From: Verrucomicrobiia bacterium
GTDB lineage: Bacteria > Verrucomicrobiota > Verrucomicrobiia > Verrucomicrobiales > DEV007
Direction: 5' to 3'
Assembly (NCBI GenBank): GCA_030430255.1
Contig: JAUIGD010000013.1
Span: forward strand, 1 to 37,390
DNA: 37,390 bases
Shown: positions 26,001 through 33,351 of the stretch, piece by piece
Layout of the letters: each line of letters opens with the position of its first letter
Numbering within the stretch: the stretch's first letter is position 1
Made by a program: the position numbers and the translations under genes
The notes under the pieces: model-generated
Seen by the model: the letters and a program-made list of their open reading frames with translations, nothing else
What the model was told of the DNA's origin: nothing
The model's database searches: none

Positions 26001-26678
26001 GATCGCCTGCTCGCCGCGGTAGCCCTGCGGGTCCTCGTAGCGGTTGGTGGCGAGGTAGAGGTCGAGGTCGCCGTCGCCGTCGTAGTCGGCGAAGGCCGGC
26101 GTGTGGCAGGCGTCGGTGATGTCCAGCCCGGTGCCCGCGGGCGCCGGCGTGAAGCGGCCTTTGCCGTCGTTCAAGAAGACCCCGTTCGGCGCGTCGTAGC
26201 GGCAGACGAAGAGGTCGAGGTCGCCGTCGAGGTCGAGGTCCGCGAAGGAGCAGCCCGCCCCCCAATGCGCGCCGCCGTCGAGGCCTGGCGAGGCGGCGGT
26301 GATGTCCTCGAAGCGGAGCCCCGCGGCCGCGCCGGCGCCGGGTGGGACCTGCCGGAAGAGCGTGTTCGCCCCCGCGCCGCCGACACAGAACAGGTCGGGC
26401 CAACCGTCGCCATCGACGTCCCCGGCGGCGACCCCGCCGCAGGCGAAACCCGAACGGTAGAGGTAGGCGGTGGGGTGGTCGGCCCGGAGTTCGCTGACGA
26501 AGCGGAAGCCGGTCTGCGCCGGGTCGAGGGCTTCGAAGAGCGGGGCGGCCTCGGCACCGTGCGAGGGTGGACCCAACGGGGTCGAACCGGGAGCGGCGGC
26601 GTGTCCGTGGTGCGAGGCGAGGGCGGTGGCGCAGGCCAAGGCCCCGCCGAGGCCGCGGGTGGGGGAGGGTGCGGTCAT
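23001..26678 (-). CDS. Exported double-propeller FG-GAP/UnbV (CRTAC1-like) protein
   Basis: A very large exported protein of 1225 residues from ATG 26678, which opens a signal peptide (MTAPSPTRGLGGALACATALA). It consists of two successive CRTAC1-like units. Each carries FG-GAP/VCBS repeats with DxDxDGxxD calcium-binding motifs; I count seven in each half, for example DVDGDGWPD, DYDLDGDPD and DFDRDGDLD. Each half ends in an ASPIC/UnbV domain, at about 550-633 and about 1143-1225. The count suggests two seven-bladed beta-propellers. Such proteins are surface-located and often adjoin TonB/SusD or sulfatase genes in Bacteroidetes, Planctomycetes and Verrucomicrobia; ligand unknown. It is the first gene of the minus-strand exported-protein run, and the pel terminator lies upstream. 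Confidence 0.85.
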   Translation of the reverse strand: MTAPSPTRGLGGALACATALASHHGHAAAPGSTPLGPPSHGAEAAPLFEALDPAQTGFRFVSELRADHPTAYLYRSGFACGGVAAGDVDGDGWPDLFCVGGAGANTLFRQVPPGAGAAAGLRFEDITAASPGLDGGAHWGAGCSFADLDLDGDLDLFVCRYDAPNGVFLNDGKGRFTPAPAGTGLDITDACHTPAFADYDGDGDLDLYLATNRYEDPQGYRGEQAITIGDDGRPAVRRGFEKYYATWFEDFDNWGINAYGREDYLLRNDGPGADGAPRFTDVTEEAGISRRGDALSAHWWDYDLDGDPDLYVANDFISADRLYQNNGDGTFTDVIADAVPHTSWFSMGADFGDLDGDGLPEFLVADMSATNHFKQKTTMGVMGGDILRRANSSAPPQYMRNALYLNAGGGRFLEGAFLSEIESSDWTWTVMLADFDLDGANDLFFTNGTPRAMNDSDLTLSKEQLAAKHEWEYVKGFPRRDEKNRAFRNLGGLHFEDASDAWGLGLVGVSYSAAHADFDRDGDLDLVVLNVEGEASLYQNHAGAENRIAIELRGSESDRRGAGALVELRAGGRTLTWQAQADRGFLGCSDLVACFGLGAAASADELVVRWPSGAVSRHSALAAGRRYLVSEADAAGPAPSPPEPEPLFEGLASLDLRAHDDPPYDDFAHQSLLPNSLSALGPAAAWGDLDGDGDDDLFLGGGAGQPGALYRNDGGKLAPLPCAALAADAAAEDMGAVFLDADSDGDLDLFVASGSYEFPPGDPLLRDRLYLNDGAGALAAAPAGAVPDTAASSSGACAADLDGDGDLDLFVGGRVTPRQYPVGPQSALLVNEGGAFRDATAALAPGLAGAGMVTAALWSDADGDGDPDLLVAREWGAPMLWRNSGGKLADASEDAGLSAHPGWWNSLAAADLDGDGDLDLAAGNQGLNTKYHASSSKPVELYFGDYHGDGNRCIVEAEWEGDTLFPVRGKSCSTRAMPQLADKFRTYRSFAAASLGEIYAPAKLDDALHFKVTELRSGIFLNDGSGRFEFAPLPHLAQISPAFGIAATDLDADGRTDLFLAQNFFGPQSETGRFDGGAGMVLLGEGGGRFAPLTLAESGVFLRGDMTSAATADLDGDARPDLLVARNAAAPALLANRGAGAPVAVRLRGPAGNPAAAGARVALRAGERVQVAEVHAGSGYLGTPAPVLFFARPDSPAATLEVRWPDGGTSTHPLPAAGETATLSR

Positions 26679-26760
26679 CGGGGGATGTTTTGGGATTTGG
26701 GGCGGAATTGTAACCGGCGACGCCACCGGCTGGCAATGCGTCTCGAGCCCTCAAACCACC

Positions 26761-26812
26761 AAAAACCCCGCGGCGGGAGCCATTTTGGCCCCACGGCGCC
26801 CCTCCCGCGGGT
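26761..26812 (-). terminator. Rho-independent terminator after pelG
   Basis: On the minus strand, CCCGCGGGAG...CTCCCGCCGCGGGG can fold as a long GC stem with a small bulge, followed at once by TTTTTGG (the run of A at 26761-26765 on the plus strand). It stands about 90 bp past the pelG stop, ending the pel transcript before the promoter region of the FG-GAP/UnbV gene. The rest of the 224-bp gap shows nothing else I can name. Confidence 0.6.
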
Positions 26813-26902
26813 TCATGGTCCAATCACGCGCGGCCCATCCTTTGCCCCGGGGATGGGCTGGCCGATTAATTCGTGATTTTCCGCGGTGGGGCGCGGCGCT
26901 GC

Positions 26903-28279
26903 CTACCCGCCGCAGAAGACGCGGTATTCGAGCTCGGCGAGGCGGCGGTTGACGCGGTGGCCGGAGAGGACCATGGCGAGCCCCGAGGCGACGACGAAGC
27001 CGTAGCCGAACCAGCGTTCGTGGCCGGAGAGCGCCAGCGAGAGGAGGGCGTTGGCGACGACGAAGACGGCGGTGCAGAGCAGCGCGCCGCGGCGGTCGTC
27101 GAAGTAGAACAAGACGGTCAGCAGCGAGAGGAAGACGACGAGGAGGAAGGCGCCGAACAGGGTGACGCGGAACACGCCGACCTGCATGGAGCCGATGCCG
27201 ATGACCTCGAGGATCTGGCCGCCGAACACGGCGAGGAAGATCGTCACCACGGCCTGCACTTTGATCAGCGACGCGAAGCCGTCGCGCAGGGCGGTGGCGA
27301 TGGCGTCCCGTTCGGCGCCGATCTGCTCCAGCGTGCCGCCGTGCTCGACGCGGGAGAAGAAGCCCTGGAAGCGTTCGGCGAACGAGGTCTCGATGTTGAG
27401 GAAGAACACGGCCATCCCCGGCACGATCGACAGCAGGCTCAGATAGATGCCCACGTCGTACTCCGGGACGGTGTACATGAGGCCGGCGATCTGTTCGCCC
27501 TTGCCCGAGAACCACCAGAAGATGAGTTTGTCGATCCAGATGCCGAGGTTGTAGAGGAGGCCGGTCAACAGCAGCGCCGGGAACCGGCGGAAGTAGCGCA
27601 GCACGTCCCAGCTCGGGTGGACCCGGTAGCCGAGTTCGCGCTTCAGCGAGCGGAACAGCAGGACGAGCAGCAGCAGCTGGCCCGCGGCGAAGCCCGCCAG
27701 CGCGGCGTCGATGCCGAACTCGACCGCGCAGAGGTAGGCGGCACCGGCGCTGGCGGCGTAGCCGATGGCGAAGTTCGACACGACGTCGCGGTAGTCGAGC
27801 AGGGCCGTCAGGTAGTTGGCGGTGACGAAGATGCAGCAGACGTAGACCATCAGCGCCGCGGCCGAGGCGACGTAGAGGAGGCTCCCCCCCACCCCGAAGG
27901 CGAAGAACGCGCCGCCGACCAGCGCCGCGAGCGCGGCGACCACGGTGAGCGCGGCGAGGTAGCTGGGGAAGATCGCCTCCGGCTCTTTGTCGGAGAAGCG
28001 GTCGGCCGCGTAGCGGGTCAAGACCAGGCCGAAGGGGCCGACGAGGATCAGCGAGAACGCGTAGACGTGGGTGATCGAGGCCGCGAAGATGTTGATCATC
28101 GGCTCGGCGTCGCTGCCGTCGAAGGCGCCGTGCAGGAGGGCGTTGAGGACGACGAGGGTGAGGATGGAGATGATCCAGGGGCCGCAGGCGACCAACGCGG
28201 AATAGCCGTAGGCGCGGAAGGCACCCGAATAGGTGTCCTCGCGCAGCATCTTGCGGATCTCGAAGCCGACTCCAGCCAT
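26903..28279 (-). CDS. pelG: Pel exopolysaccharide transporter-like protein PelG
   Basis: A polytopic membrane protein of 458 residues, matching the PelG length. It begins MAGVGFEIRKML, the conserved PelG opening, and has about twelve hydrophobic segments. In Pel synthesis, PelG forms a complex with PelD, PelE and the glycosyltransferase PelF in the inner membrane and is thought to pass the GalNAc/GlcN-type polymer to the periplasm. The ATG at 28279 was chosen over longer readings because it matches the family start. The gap to pelF is 31 bp. It is the last gene of the pelDEFG run, followed by a terminator-like hairpin. Confidence 0.9.
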   Translation of the reverse strand: MAGVGFEIRKMLREDTYSGAFRAYGYSALVACGPWIISILTLVVLNALLHGAFDGSDAEPMINIFAASITHVYAFSLILVGPFGLVLTRYAADRFSDKEPEAIFPSYLAALTVVAALAALVGGAFFAFGVGGSLLYVASAAALMVYVCCIFVTANYLTALLDYRDVVSNFAIGYAASAGAAYLCAVEFGIDAALAGFAAGQLLLLVLLFRSLKRELGYRVHPSWDVLRYFRRFPALLLTGLLYNLGIWIDKLIFWWFSGKGEQIAGLMYTVPEYDVGIYLSLLSIVPGMAVFFLNIETSFAERFQGFFSRVEHGGTLEQIGAERDAIATALRDGFASLIKVQAVVTIFLAVFGGQILEVIGIGSMQVGVFRVTLFGAFLLVVFLSLLTVLFYFDDRRGALLCTAVFVVANALLSLALSGHERWFGYGFVVASGLAMVLSGHRVNRRLAELEYRVFCGG

Positions 28280-28310
28280 GGTGTGTGTGGGTGAGGGTAG
28301 GTGTTCGGGG

Positions 28311-29834
28311 TCAGGGTTGCCCGGCGCCGGTGTAGAGGTCGCGGTAGCGGTCGAAGACGCCGGCCTGGTCGTAGCTGGCGGCGACGCGGCGGCGGCCGGC
28401 CTCGCCCATGCGGTCGGAGGTCTCGCGGTCGGAGAGCAGGGGGATGAGAGCCCGCGCGATGGCGGCGGCATCACCGGCGGGGGCCACCGCGCCAGCGGCG
28501 CCGTGGGCGGGTTGTTCGCCGGGTTTGCCGAGGATCAACTCGCTGCAGGAGCCGACGTCGGTGCTGACGACGGGGACGCCGGCGGCGAAGGCCTCCAACA
28601 CGACGAAGGGCAGGCCCTCGCTCACCGAGGTGAGCAGCATCACGTCGACCTCCTCCAGCAGGTCGTCGCGATGGGTCGGGCCGCGGAACTCGACCTTGTC
28701 GGCGATGCCCAGCTGCCGGGCGAGGTCCTCGCAGGCTTCGGCGTAGCCCGGTTCTTCGTCGGTCGGCCCGGCGACGATGAAGCGGGCGCCGGGGAGGGTT
28801 TCGGTCACCTCGCGGGCGGCGCGCAGGAGCGTCTTCACATCCTTGATGCGGACGACGCGCCCGAGGAAGCCGACGTTCATGCGGTCGGGCTGGCTACCGA
28901 TGGCCGCCCGGCGGCGCTCCGCCACTGCCTCGAAGGCGTCCGGGCGGATGCCGTTGGGGATGATCTCGATCTTGTCGGCCGGCGCCCCGAAGGCGCGTTG
29001 GATCTCGGCGTTGCGCTCGAAGAGGGAGGTGATGTGGTCGGCGGAGCTGTAGCTCAGGCGGCCGAGGAGCTTGAAGAACTCCACCCACAGGCGGCGGAAG
29101 GCGCCGAGTTCCTCGAAGACTCCCGGGCGGCGCGCGGCGGTGTCCGGCACCCACTCCGAGCGCTGGATCTCGGCGAGGCGCTCGCGGACGTAGATGCCGT
29201 GTTCGCTGAGGAGGAAGCGGGAGCCGTGGGCGCGCGCGGCGATGGCGGCGACGAGCCCGGCGTAGCCGGTGCAGAGGCTGTGGTAGACGGGTGCGGGGGG
29301 GAGCGAGGCGCCCGCCCGCAGGGCGGCCCAGGCCGGGCCGACGAGGAAGCGCACGGTCCAGAAGAAATTGAGGAAGGACTCGCCGGCGACGGCGCGCGCG
29401 TAGGAGCGCTGCAACAGCTCCCAGCCCTCGCGGTCGCGCCAGAGGTTGGCGCAGGCGAAGGCGCGCCCGGCGGAGCCCAAGGCGGTGACGAGCTCGGCGA
29501 AGCGCTCGCTTTCGGCGGGGGCGGCGAGCTCGCCGAGGAAGCGCTCGAGCGCGCCGTAGACGCCCGCGCGGGCGCCGGGCGGGCGGCGGCTCGGGAGGCG
29601 GTCGCGGCGGGGCAGCTCGTCGAACAGGAAGAGCTTCTGGATATCCACGACATTGCTAGGGACATCGTAGCGCTCGGTCAGCGGCTGGCTGGATTCGGCC
29701 CCGACGTAGAGGATGCTGAACCTGAGGTCGGGCATGGCCTCGACCGCCTGGTGGACCCAGGTCGACACCCCGCCGGAGACGTAGGGGTAGGTTCCCTCGA
29801 GGACGAGGCAGACGTCGGCTTGGGGCTTCTTCAT
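28311..29834 (-). CDS. pelF: Pel polysaccharide glycosyltransferase PelF (GT4)
   Basis: A cytoplasmic glycosyltransferase of 507 residues, GT-B fold, family GT4. The PelF-specific opening DVCLVLEGTYPYVSGGVS is at 7-24. The C-terminal nucleotide-sugar domain has NGIRPDAF, VGFLGRVVRIKDVKTLL and the E-x7-E motif in SVSEGLPFVVLEAFA. It should polymerise the Pel chain from a UDP-sugar donor. Start ATG 29834 overlaps the pelE stop as ATGA (29831-29834), indicating coupled translation. No pelA, pelB or pelC lies in the window. Confidence 0.94.
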   Translation of the reverse strand: MKKPQADVCLVLEGTYPYVSGGVSTWVHQAVEAMPDLRFSILYVGAESSQPLTERYDVPSNVVDIQKLFLFDELPRRDRLPSRRPPGARAGVYGALERFLGELAAPAESERFAELVTALGSAGRAFACANLWRDREGWELLQRSYARAVAGESFLNFFWTVRFLVGPAWAALRAGASLPPAPVYHSLCTGYAGLVAAIAARAHGSRFLLSEHGIYVRERLAEIQRSEWVPDTAARRPGVFEELGAFRRLWVEFFKLLGRLSYSSADHITSLFERNAEIQRAFGAPADKIEIIPNGIRPDAFEAVAERRRAAIGSQPDRMNVGFLGRVVRIKDVKTLLRAAREVTETLPGARFIVAGPTDEEPGYAEACEDLARQLGIADKVEFRGPTHRDDLLEEVDVMLLTSVSEGLPFVVLEAFAAGVPVVSTDVGSCSELILGKPGEQPAHGAAGAVAPAGDAAAIARALIPLLSDRETSDRMGEAGRRRVAASYDQAGVFDRYRDLYTGAGQP

Positions 29835-30853
29835 GGTTTCGATGCGGCATTTTCGGCGCCGGCCCAGAAGCGCGCGGCGGCGGCCGAGGGCGGCGGCACG
29901 GCGCCCCGGCAGAGGCGCGCGAGCGCCCCCCAGCGACCCTCGCGGAACAGCAGCTCGAGGTTCTCCCCGGCGGGGTCGGACTCGGCCCGCTCCTCGCCGA
30001 GGGCGGCGCGGGCGGCGGCGGGATCGCCACCGGCGGCGAGGTGGGCGCGGGCGGCCAGCCGCCGGCTCCTCGCGCCTCGGGGGCCGGGTTCACCCGGGCC
30101 GCCGGCGAGCTGTTCCAGCGCCGCGGCCGCGGCGGACGCCCGCTCGGCCGGGCTCGGGGCGGGCGCGTCGAGCAGCGCCTCGGCGAGGTCGGCGCGGGCG
30201 GGGAGGTCGTCGGGGTGGTCGGCGACGTGCGCGGCGAGGGTGGCGAGCCTCGCCTCGGCGGATTCGGTCGCGGCGGCGAGGGCGTTGGCGGCGTAGAATT
30301 GGAGTTCGGAGTCGGGGTCGTTGCGGAAGCGCCGCAGCAGCGCGGCCGGGCCGGGGTGGGCGGCGCGGTGGCGGAGGGCGAGCGCGGCCCCGCGCAACTT
30401 GGGCAGCTCCAGCGAACCCAGACCAGCGGCGAGCGGTTCCAGGTGCAGCTCGGGGGGACCGTCCGGCGCCGCGTCCTCGAGCAAGGGGTTGCCGACCATG
30501 AAATCCGGCTCGCCCTCGGCCTCGATGCCGCTCCGCAGCACCGCGGTGAGGGCGGCGACACCGAGCGCGCCGAAGCCGGGGAGGACGAAGGCGACGATGA
30601 AATAGAAGACGACGAAGGAGGCGCGGTCGGCGGTGCGGCCACCCGGGAGGAACCCGCCGCAGGCCGCGGCGAGGAAGATCGCGCCGAACAGGTGCAGGGC
30701 GAGGGCGGCGATCCCCCCGCCGGTGGCGAAGGCCTCGGCGATGCCGGCGCCGTCCGCGGCGGCGCGGATGAACAGCGAGACCACGAAGGCCTCGATGGCG
30801 AGGGCGAGCGCGACCAGGGCGCCGCGCGCGAGGGCGGGCACTTTACGCGACAT
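29831..30853 (-). CDS. pelE: Pel biosynthesis inner-membrane protein PelE
   Basis: A protein of 340 residues. Membrane helices at about 10-29, 46-66 and 79-105 are followed by an alanine-rich helical region (about 165-340) of TPR-like character, the architecture of PelE. PelE helps assemble the inner-membrane PelD-E-F-G synthase complex. Identification rests mainly on position between recognisable PelD and PelF and on topology, since PelE is poorly conserved. Its start overlaps the end of pelD by 11 bp and its stop overlaps pelF by 4 bp. The sequence is very rich in alanine and glycine. Confidence 0.8.
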   Translation of the reverse strand: MSRKVPALARGALVALALAIEAFVVSLFIRAAADGAGIAEAFATGGGIAALALHLFGAIFLAAACGGFLPGGRTADRASFVVFYFIVAFVLPGFGALGVAALTAVLRSGIEAEGEPDFMVGNPLLEDAAPDGPPELHLEPLAAGLGSLELPKLRGAALALRHRAAHPGPAALLRRFRNDPDSELQFYAANALAAATESAEARLATLAAHVADHPDDLPARADLAEALLDAPAPSPAERASAAAAALEQLAGGPGEPGPRGARSRRLAARAHLAAGGDPAAARAALGEERAESDPAGENLELLFREGRWGALARLCRGAVPPPSAAAARFWAGAENAASKP

Positions 30854-32078
30854 CGTTCAGGCGGTTCCAGATCTCGTCGGCGCAGCCCCTGCCACGCACC
30901 GGGATCGCCTCGCACGCCACCCCGTCGCCGACTTGGTCCACGAGGGCTTCGGCGTCGCGACCGCCGGACATCGGCAGCAGCACGGCGAGCCTCGACCCGT
31001 CGCCGAGGCTGGCGGCGAGGTCGGCAGGGCGCAGCTTCGGCACGACGGAGTCGCGGAGCTTCGCGCCATCGCCGCTGAACAGGAGGACGGTCGAGCTCGG
31101 CCCCGCATCGGCGGCGCTCGCCGCCGCGAGTTCGAGCCGGCGGCGGAAGGCGTCGCCATCGACGACCGCCGCAGGCGGGCCGCCCGTCTCGAGGTCAGCC
31201 TCGGTGTTGGCCACCCACCGACAGAACAGTTCGATGCGGGCGAAATTCTGCCATTGGACCGCCGCGAAAGGCATGTCCGCGATCACCAAGACCCGGTCCC
31301 CATCCGGCCATGGTAGGGCGGCGATCGCGCCGGTGCTCGGCTTGGCTCCGCCCTCCCAGAGCTCGCGCGCCGTCACGAGTTTGCCAGCGTCCAGCGCGGC
31401 GCGGGCGAGCGCCCCCGCAGGGTCGGTGTCGCGCAGCCGGCCGGGGAGGCGATCGCCCGGGCCGCCATGTGAGGCTTCCCGCTCGAACTCCCCTTTGGAT
31501 CCGGTTTGGTAGAAGGCCGCCTCGGAGACCGAGCACAGCCGGTCCAGCGTCGCGAGCAAGCCCTCGGCGCGGTCGCCCGCGTCGGCGGCGAACAGCGCAC
31601 GCAGTTCGAGGTCGGCCGAACAGAACTCGGCTCCGTGCAGCGCCAAGGCGTCCTGGAGCTGCGCTCGTGAATCATGGGAGAGCGCCAGTTCGGTCGACAG
31701 GCGTTCAAACTGCTCCTCGAACATCGCCAACCGCTCCTCGCTGGCGTCCGCCCTGCCCAAGACCGAGCGATGCAGCTCGCCGGCGATCGCCCCGAGCGCC
31801 GGCAGGGCGAGCACCGCGAAGGGGTTTGCGCCGAGCACGTCGAGCCAAGGGGCACCGGCGGCCAGCCCCGCCCAGAGCGTGCTGACCACGACCGCCGCCC
31901 CCCCCGCGAGCACGCCCGCAGCAAAGCCGTAGCGGAGACCGAGCAACAGCGGCACCAGCAGATACGGGGTGGGGTTCAACGACACCCAACCCGGATCCGA
32001 CCAACCGAAAAGTGCATTCGCACCGACGATCACCGCCAGCACCACCCCGGTCTCGATCAAAGCTCGAATTCCCAGCAT
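30843..32078 (-). CDS. pelD: c-di-GMP receptor PelD
   Basis: A protein of 411 residues. Four hydrophobic segments lie within residues 6-105. A helical segment with FEEQFERLSTEL follows, then a GAF-like domain (about 150-295) and a degenerate GGDEF domain (about 305-400). The inhibitory-site motif R350-P-A-D353 stands five residues before G-D-G-S-R (359-363), exactly where RxxD precedes GGDEF in diguanylate cyclases. So c-di-GMP binding should be kept while cyclase activity is lost, as known for Pseudomonas PelD. Binding switches on Pel synthesis. It is the first gene of the operon, behind an AT-rich leader. Confidence 0.88.
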   Translation of the reverse strand: MLGIRALIETGVVLAVIVGANALFGWSDPGWVSLNPTPYLLVPLLLGLRYGFAAGVLAGGAAVVVSTLWAGLAAGAPWLDVLGANPFAVLALPALGAIAGELHRSVLGRADASEERLAMFEEQFERLSTELALSHDSRAQLQDALALHGAEFCSADLELRALFAADAGDRAEGLLATLDRLCSVSEAAFYQTGSKGEFEREASHGGPGDRLPGRLRDTDPAGALARAALDAGKLVTARELWEGGAKPSTGAIAALPWPDGDRVLVIADMPFAAVQWQNFARIELFCRWVANTEADLETGGPPAAVVDGDAFRRRLELAAASAADAGPSSTVLLFSGDGAKLRDSVVPKLRPADLAASLGDGSRLAVLLPMSGGRDAEALVDQVGDGVACEAIPVRGRGCADEIWNRLNDVA

Positions 32079-32118
32079 AAATCACAGAAGATCAATTTTG
32101 ACTCTCAGAAATATAATT

Positions 32119-32143
32119 ATTATATGTCGTGAAAATTATTCAA
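32119..32143 (-). promoter_or_regulatory. Probable promoter of the pel operon
   Basis: Positions 32079-32200 are strikingly AT-rich in a GC-rich window. On the minus strand TATAAT (32124-32119) is preceded by TTGAAT (32143-32138), with a spacer of 13 bases, shorter than usual. Other TA-rich hexamers nearby would give 15 to 18. A transcript starting near 32112 would have a leader of about 34 nt before pelD. The remainder of the gap up to 32405 holds repeat R2 copy B. Confidence 0.45.
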
Positions 32144-32213
32144 CCCATTTCCTGAAAAAGATACCATCTTCCAGAAGAAGTGGAAAGATTAGGAGCCTGT
32201 CGGACTCCTCGCC

Positions 32214-32353
32214 CGGATCGATCATCACCTCCGCAGGCGAGGTGCCGCCATTCGTCGAGGCTGGGTCGGTGGCGGCAAGGATCGGCGCAGCGGCTGGGTG
32301 AAGACCCTGCCCGGATCGATCACCACGCCAAGGCCCTCGGCGTCAACGAGGGC
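32214..32353 (+). repeat. Dispersed repeat R2, copy B
   Basis: A 140-bp non-coding segment aligning without gaps to the complement of 5858-5997, with about 114 identical positions. Copy B keeps the left end CGGATCGATCATCACC, but the right terminal repeat seen in copy A is missing. A second internal CCGGATCGATCACCAC occurs at 32311-32326. It lies between the pel promoter and the end of the NAD(P)-binding gene. Confidence 0.75.
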
Positions 32354-32405
32354 ACCGTCTCCGTCTCCGCGTCCGTGTGGAAGTGCCCGCGGCGGGACGT
32401 GGAAC

Positions 32406-33134
32406 TCACTCCGCGTTGTAGATGACGGGCATCTGCCCCTTCCATCGTCGCCACACCGCGGGCTCGGTGATCAGGTCGGCCATGAAGTGGGCGACGTTGA
32501 TGCGGCTCGTTTTGCCCGCATTGAAGATCGCGCTGCGGGTGGGCGAGGCGTGGAGATCGTAAGCGCTGACGGCGTCCCGATCGATCAGGCCGTCCGGACG
32601 CACGGCCACCCATTGCACCGCCCCGTCCGCCTGCCCGATCATCGTGCGCAGATAGTCCGCCGCATCCTCGTTGTCGGCATGCGGCGGGACCAGAAAGCGC
32701 AGAAGCGCGATGACACCGCGCTGGGCGATCGAAACCCGCTCGCCCAGATCGCGGTTCCTCACCCCGGTGGTGTTCATCAGCACGAACTTCGTCGGCCCCT
32801 CCGGACGGTTGGCCTCGATCGCGCCACACAGCCGCCGCACCGCATCCGTCACCAGCCGCCGCGGACGCCCGAAGACCCCTTTGAACGTCAGGTTGTGCCC
32901 GAGGCAGGAGGCGACCGCCGCACAGCCCCGGACGTGATCGGCCAGCTGCTGGTCGGTGAGCTCCAACACGCTCGCCTCGACGACGGTGAGGTTCGCGTCC
33001 TCGCGGACCGCCGCGGGCAGGCGGTCTCGAGAACGCACGATCGCGGTCACCCGCCCTCCCCTCTCGAGGAGCTGCGCGACGAGCAGGCCTCCGGTGGCAC
33101 CGGTGGCGCCGACGACGAGTGTTCGTGTTTCCAT
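32406..33134 (-). CDS. NAD(P)-binding Rossmann-fold protein (atypical SDR/NmrA-like)
   Basis: A cytoplasmic protein of 242 residues starting METRTLVV. The dinucleotide-binding loop GATGATGG is at 9-16, followed by LLVAQLLERGGRVTAIVRS. A later strand reads KFVLMNTTGV, typical of the atypical short-chain dehydrogenases that act as NAD(P)H-dependent reductases or redox sensors. The classical YxxxK pair is not apparent. The start at 33134 places the binding loop at the N-terminus; a longer reading has no support. It is divergent from the arabinofuranosidase with 217 bp between. Substrate unknown. Confidence 0.82.
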   Translation of the reverse strand: METRTLVVGATGATGGLLVAQLLERGGRVTAIVRSRDRLPAAVREDANLTVVEASVLELTDQQLADHVRGCAAVASCLGHNLTFKGVFGRPRRLVTDAVRRLCGAIEANRPEGPTKFVLMNTTGVRNRDLGERVSIAQRGVIALLRFLVPPHADNEDAADYLRTMIGQADGAVQWVAVRPDGLIDRDAVSAYDLHASPTRSAIFNAGKTSRINVAHFMADLITEPAVWRRWKGQMPVIYNAE

Positions 33135-33351
33135 GTTTGCGGCTTCACGCCTAGGTCGATCGCAGCCACCGTGATACGACGCCGGATACGATGCCGGGGT
33201 CATAGCCCGGATCGGTCGCCGGATCCAGGGGCGAGATGGCCACCGGCCCGCAGCCGATTCGGATTGATCCCCGGCACCGCGTTGGCAAGACTCCGCCCAC
33301 CCCGGCGCCAGCCGCAGCGAACGGTGCGCCGAACGAACCACGGAACGCCGC

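Noticed and set aside
24825-26876. Open frame of 683 codons opposite the FG-GAP/UnbV gene, and similar long frames at 23043-24761 and 28233-30296
   Set aside because: These are mirror images of repeated Asp-rich or GC-rich codons in the real genes; no recognisable domain.
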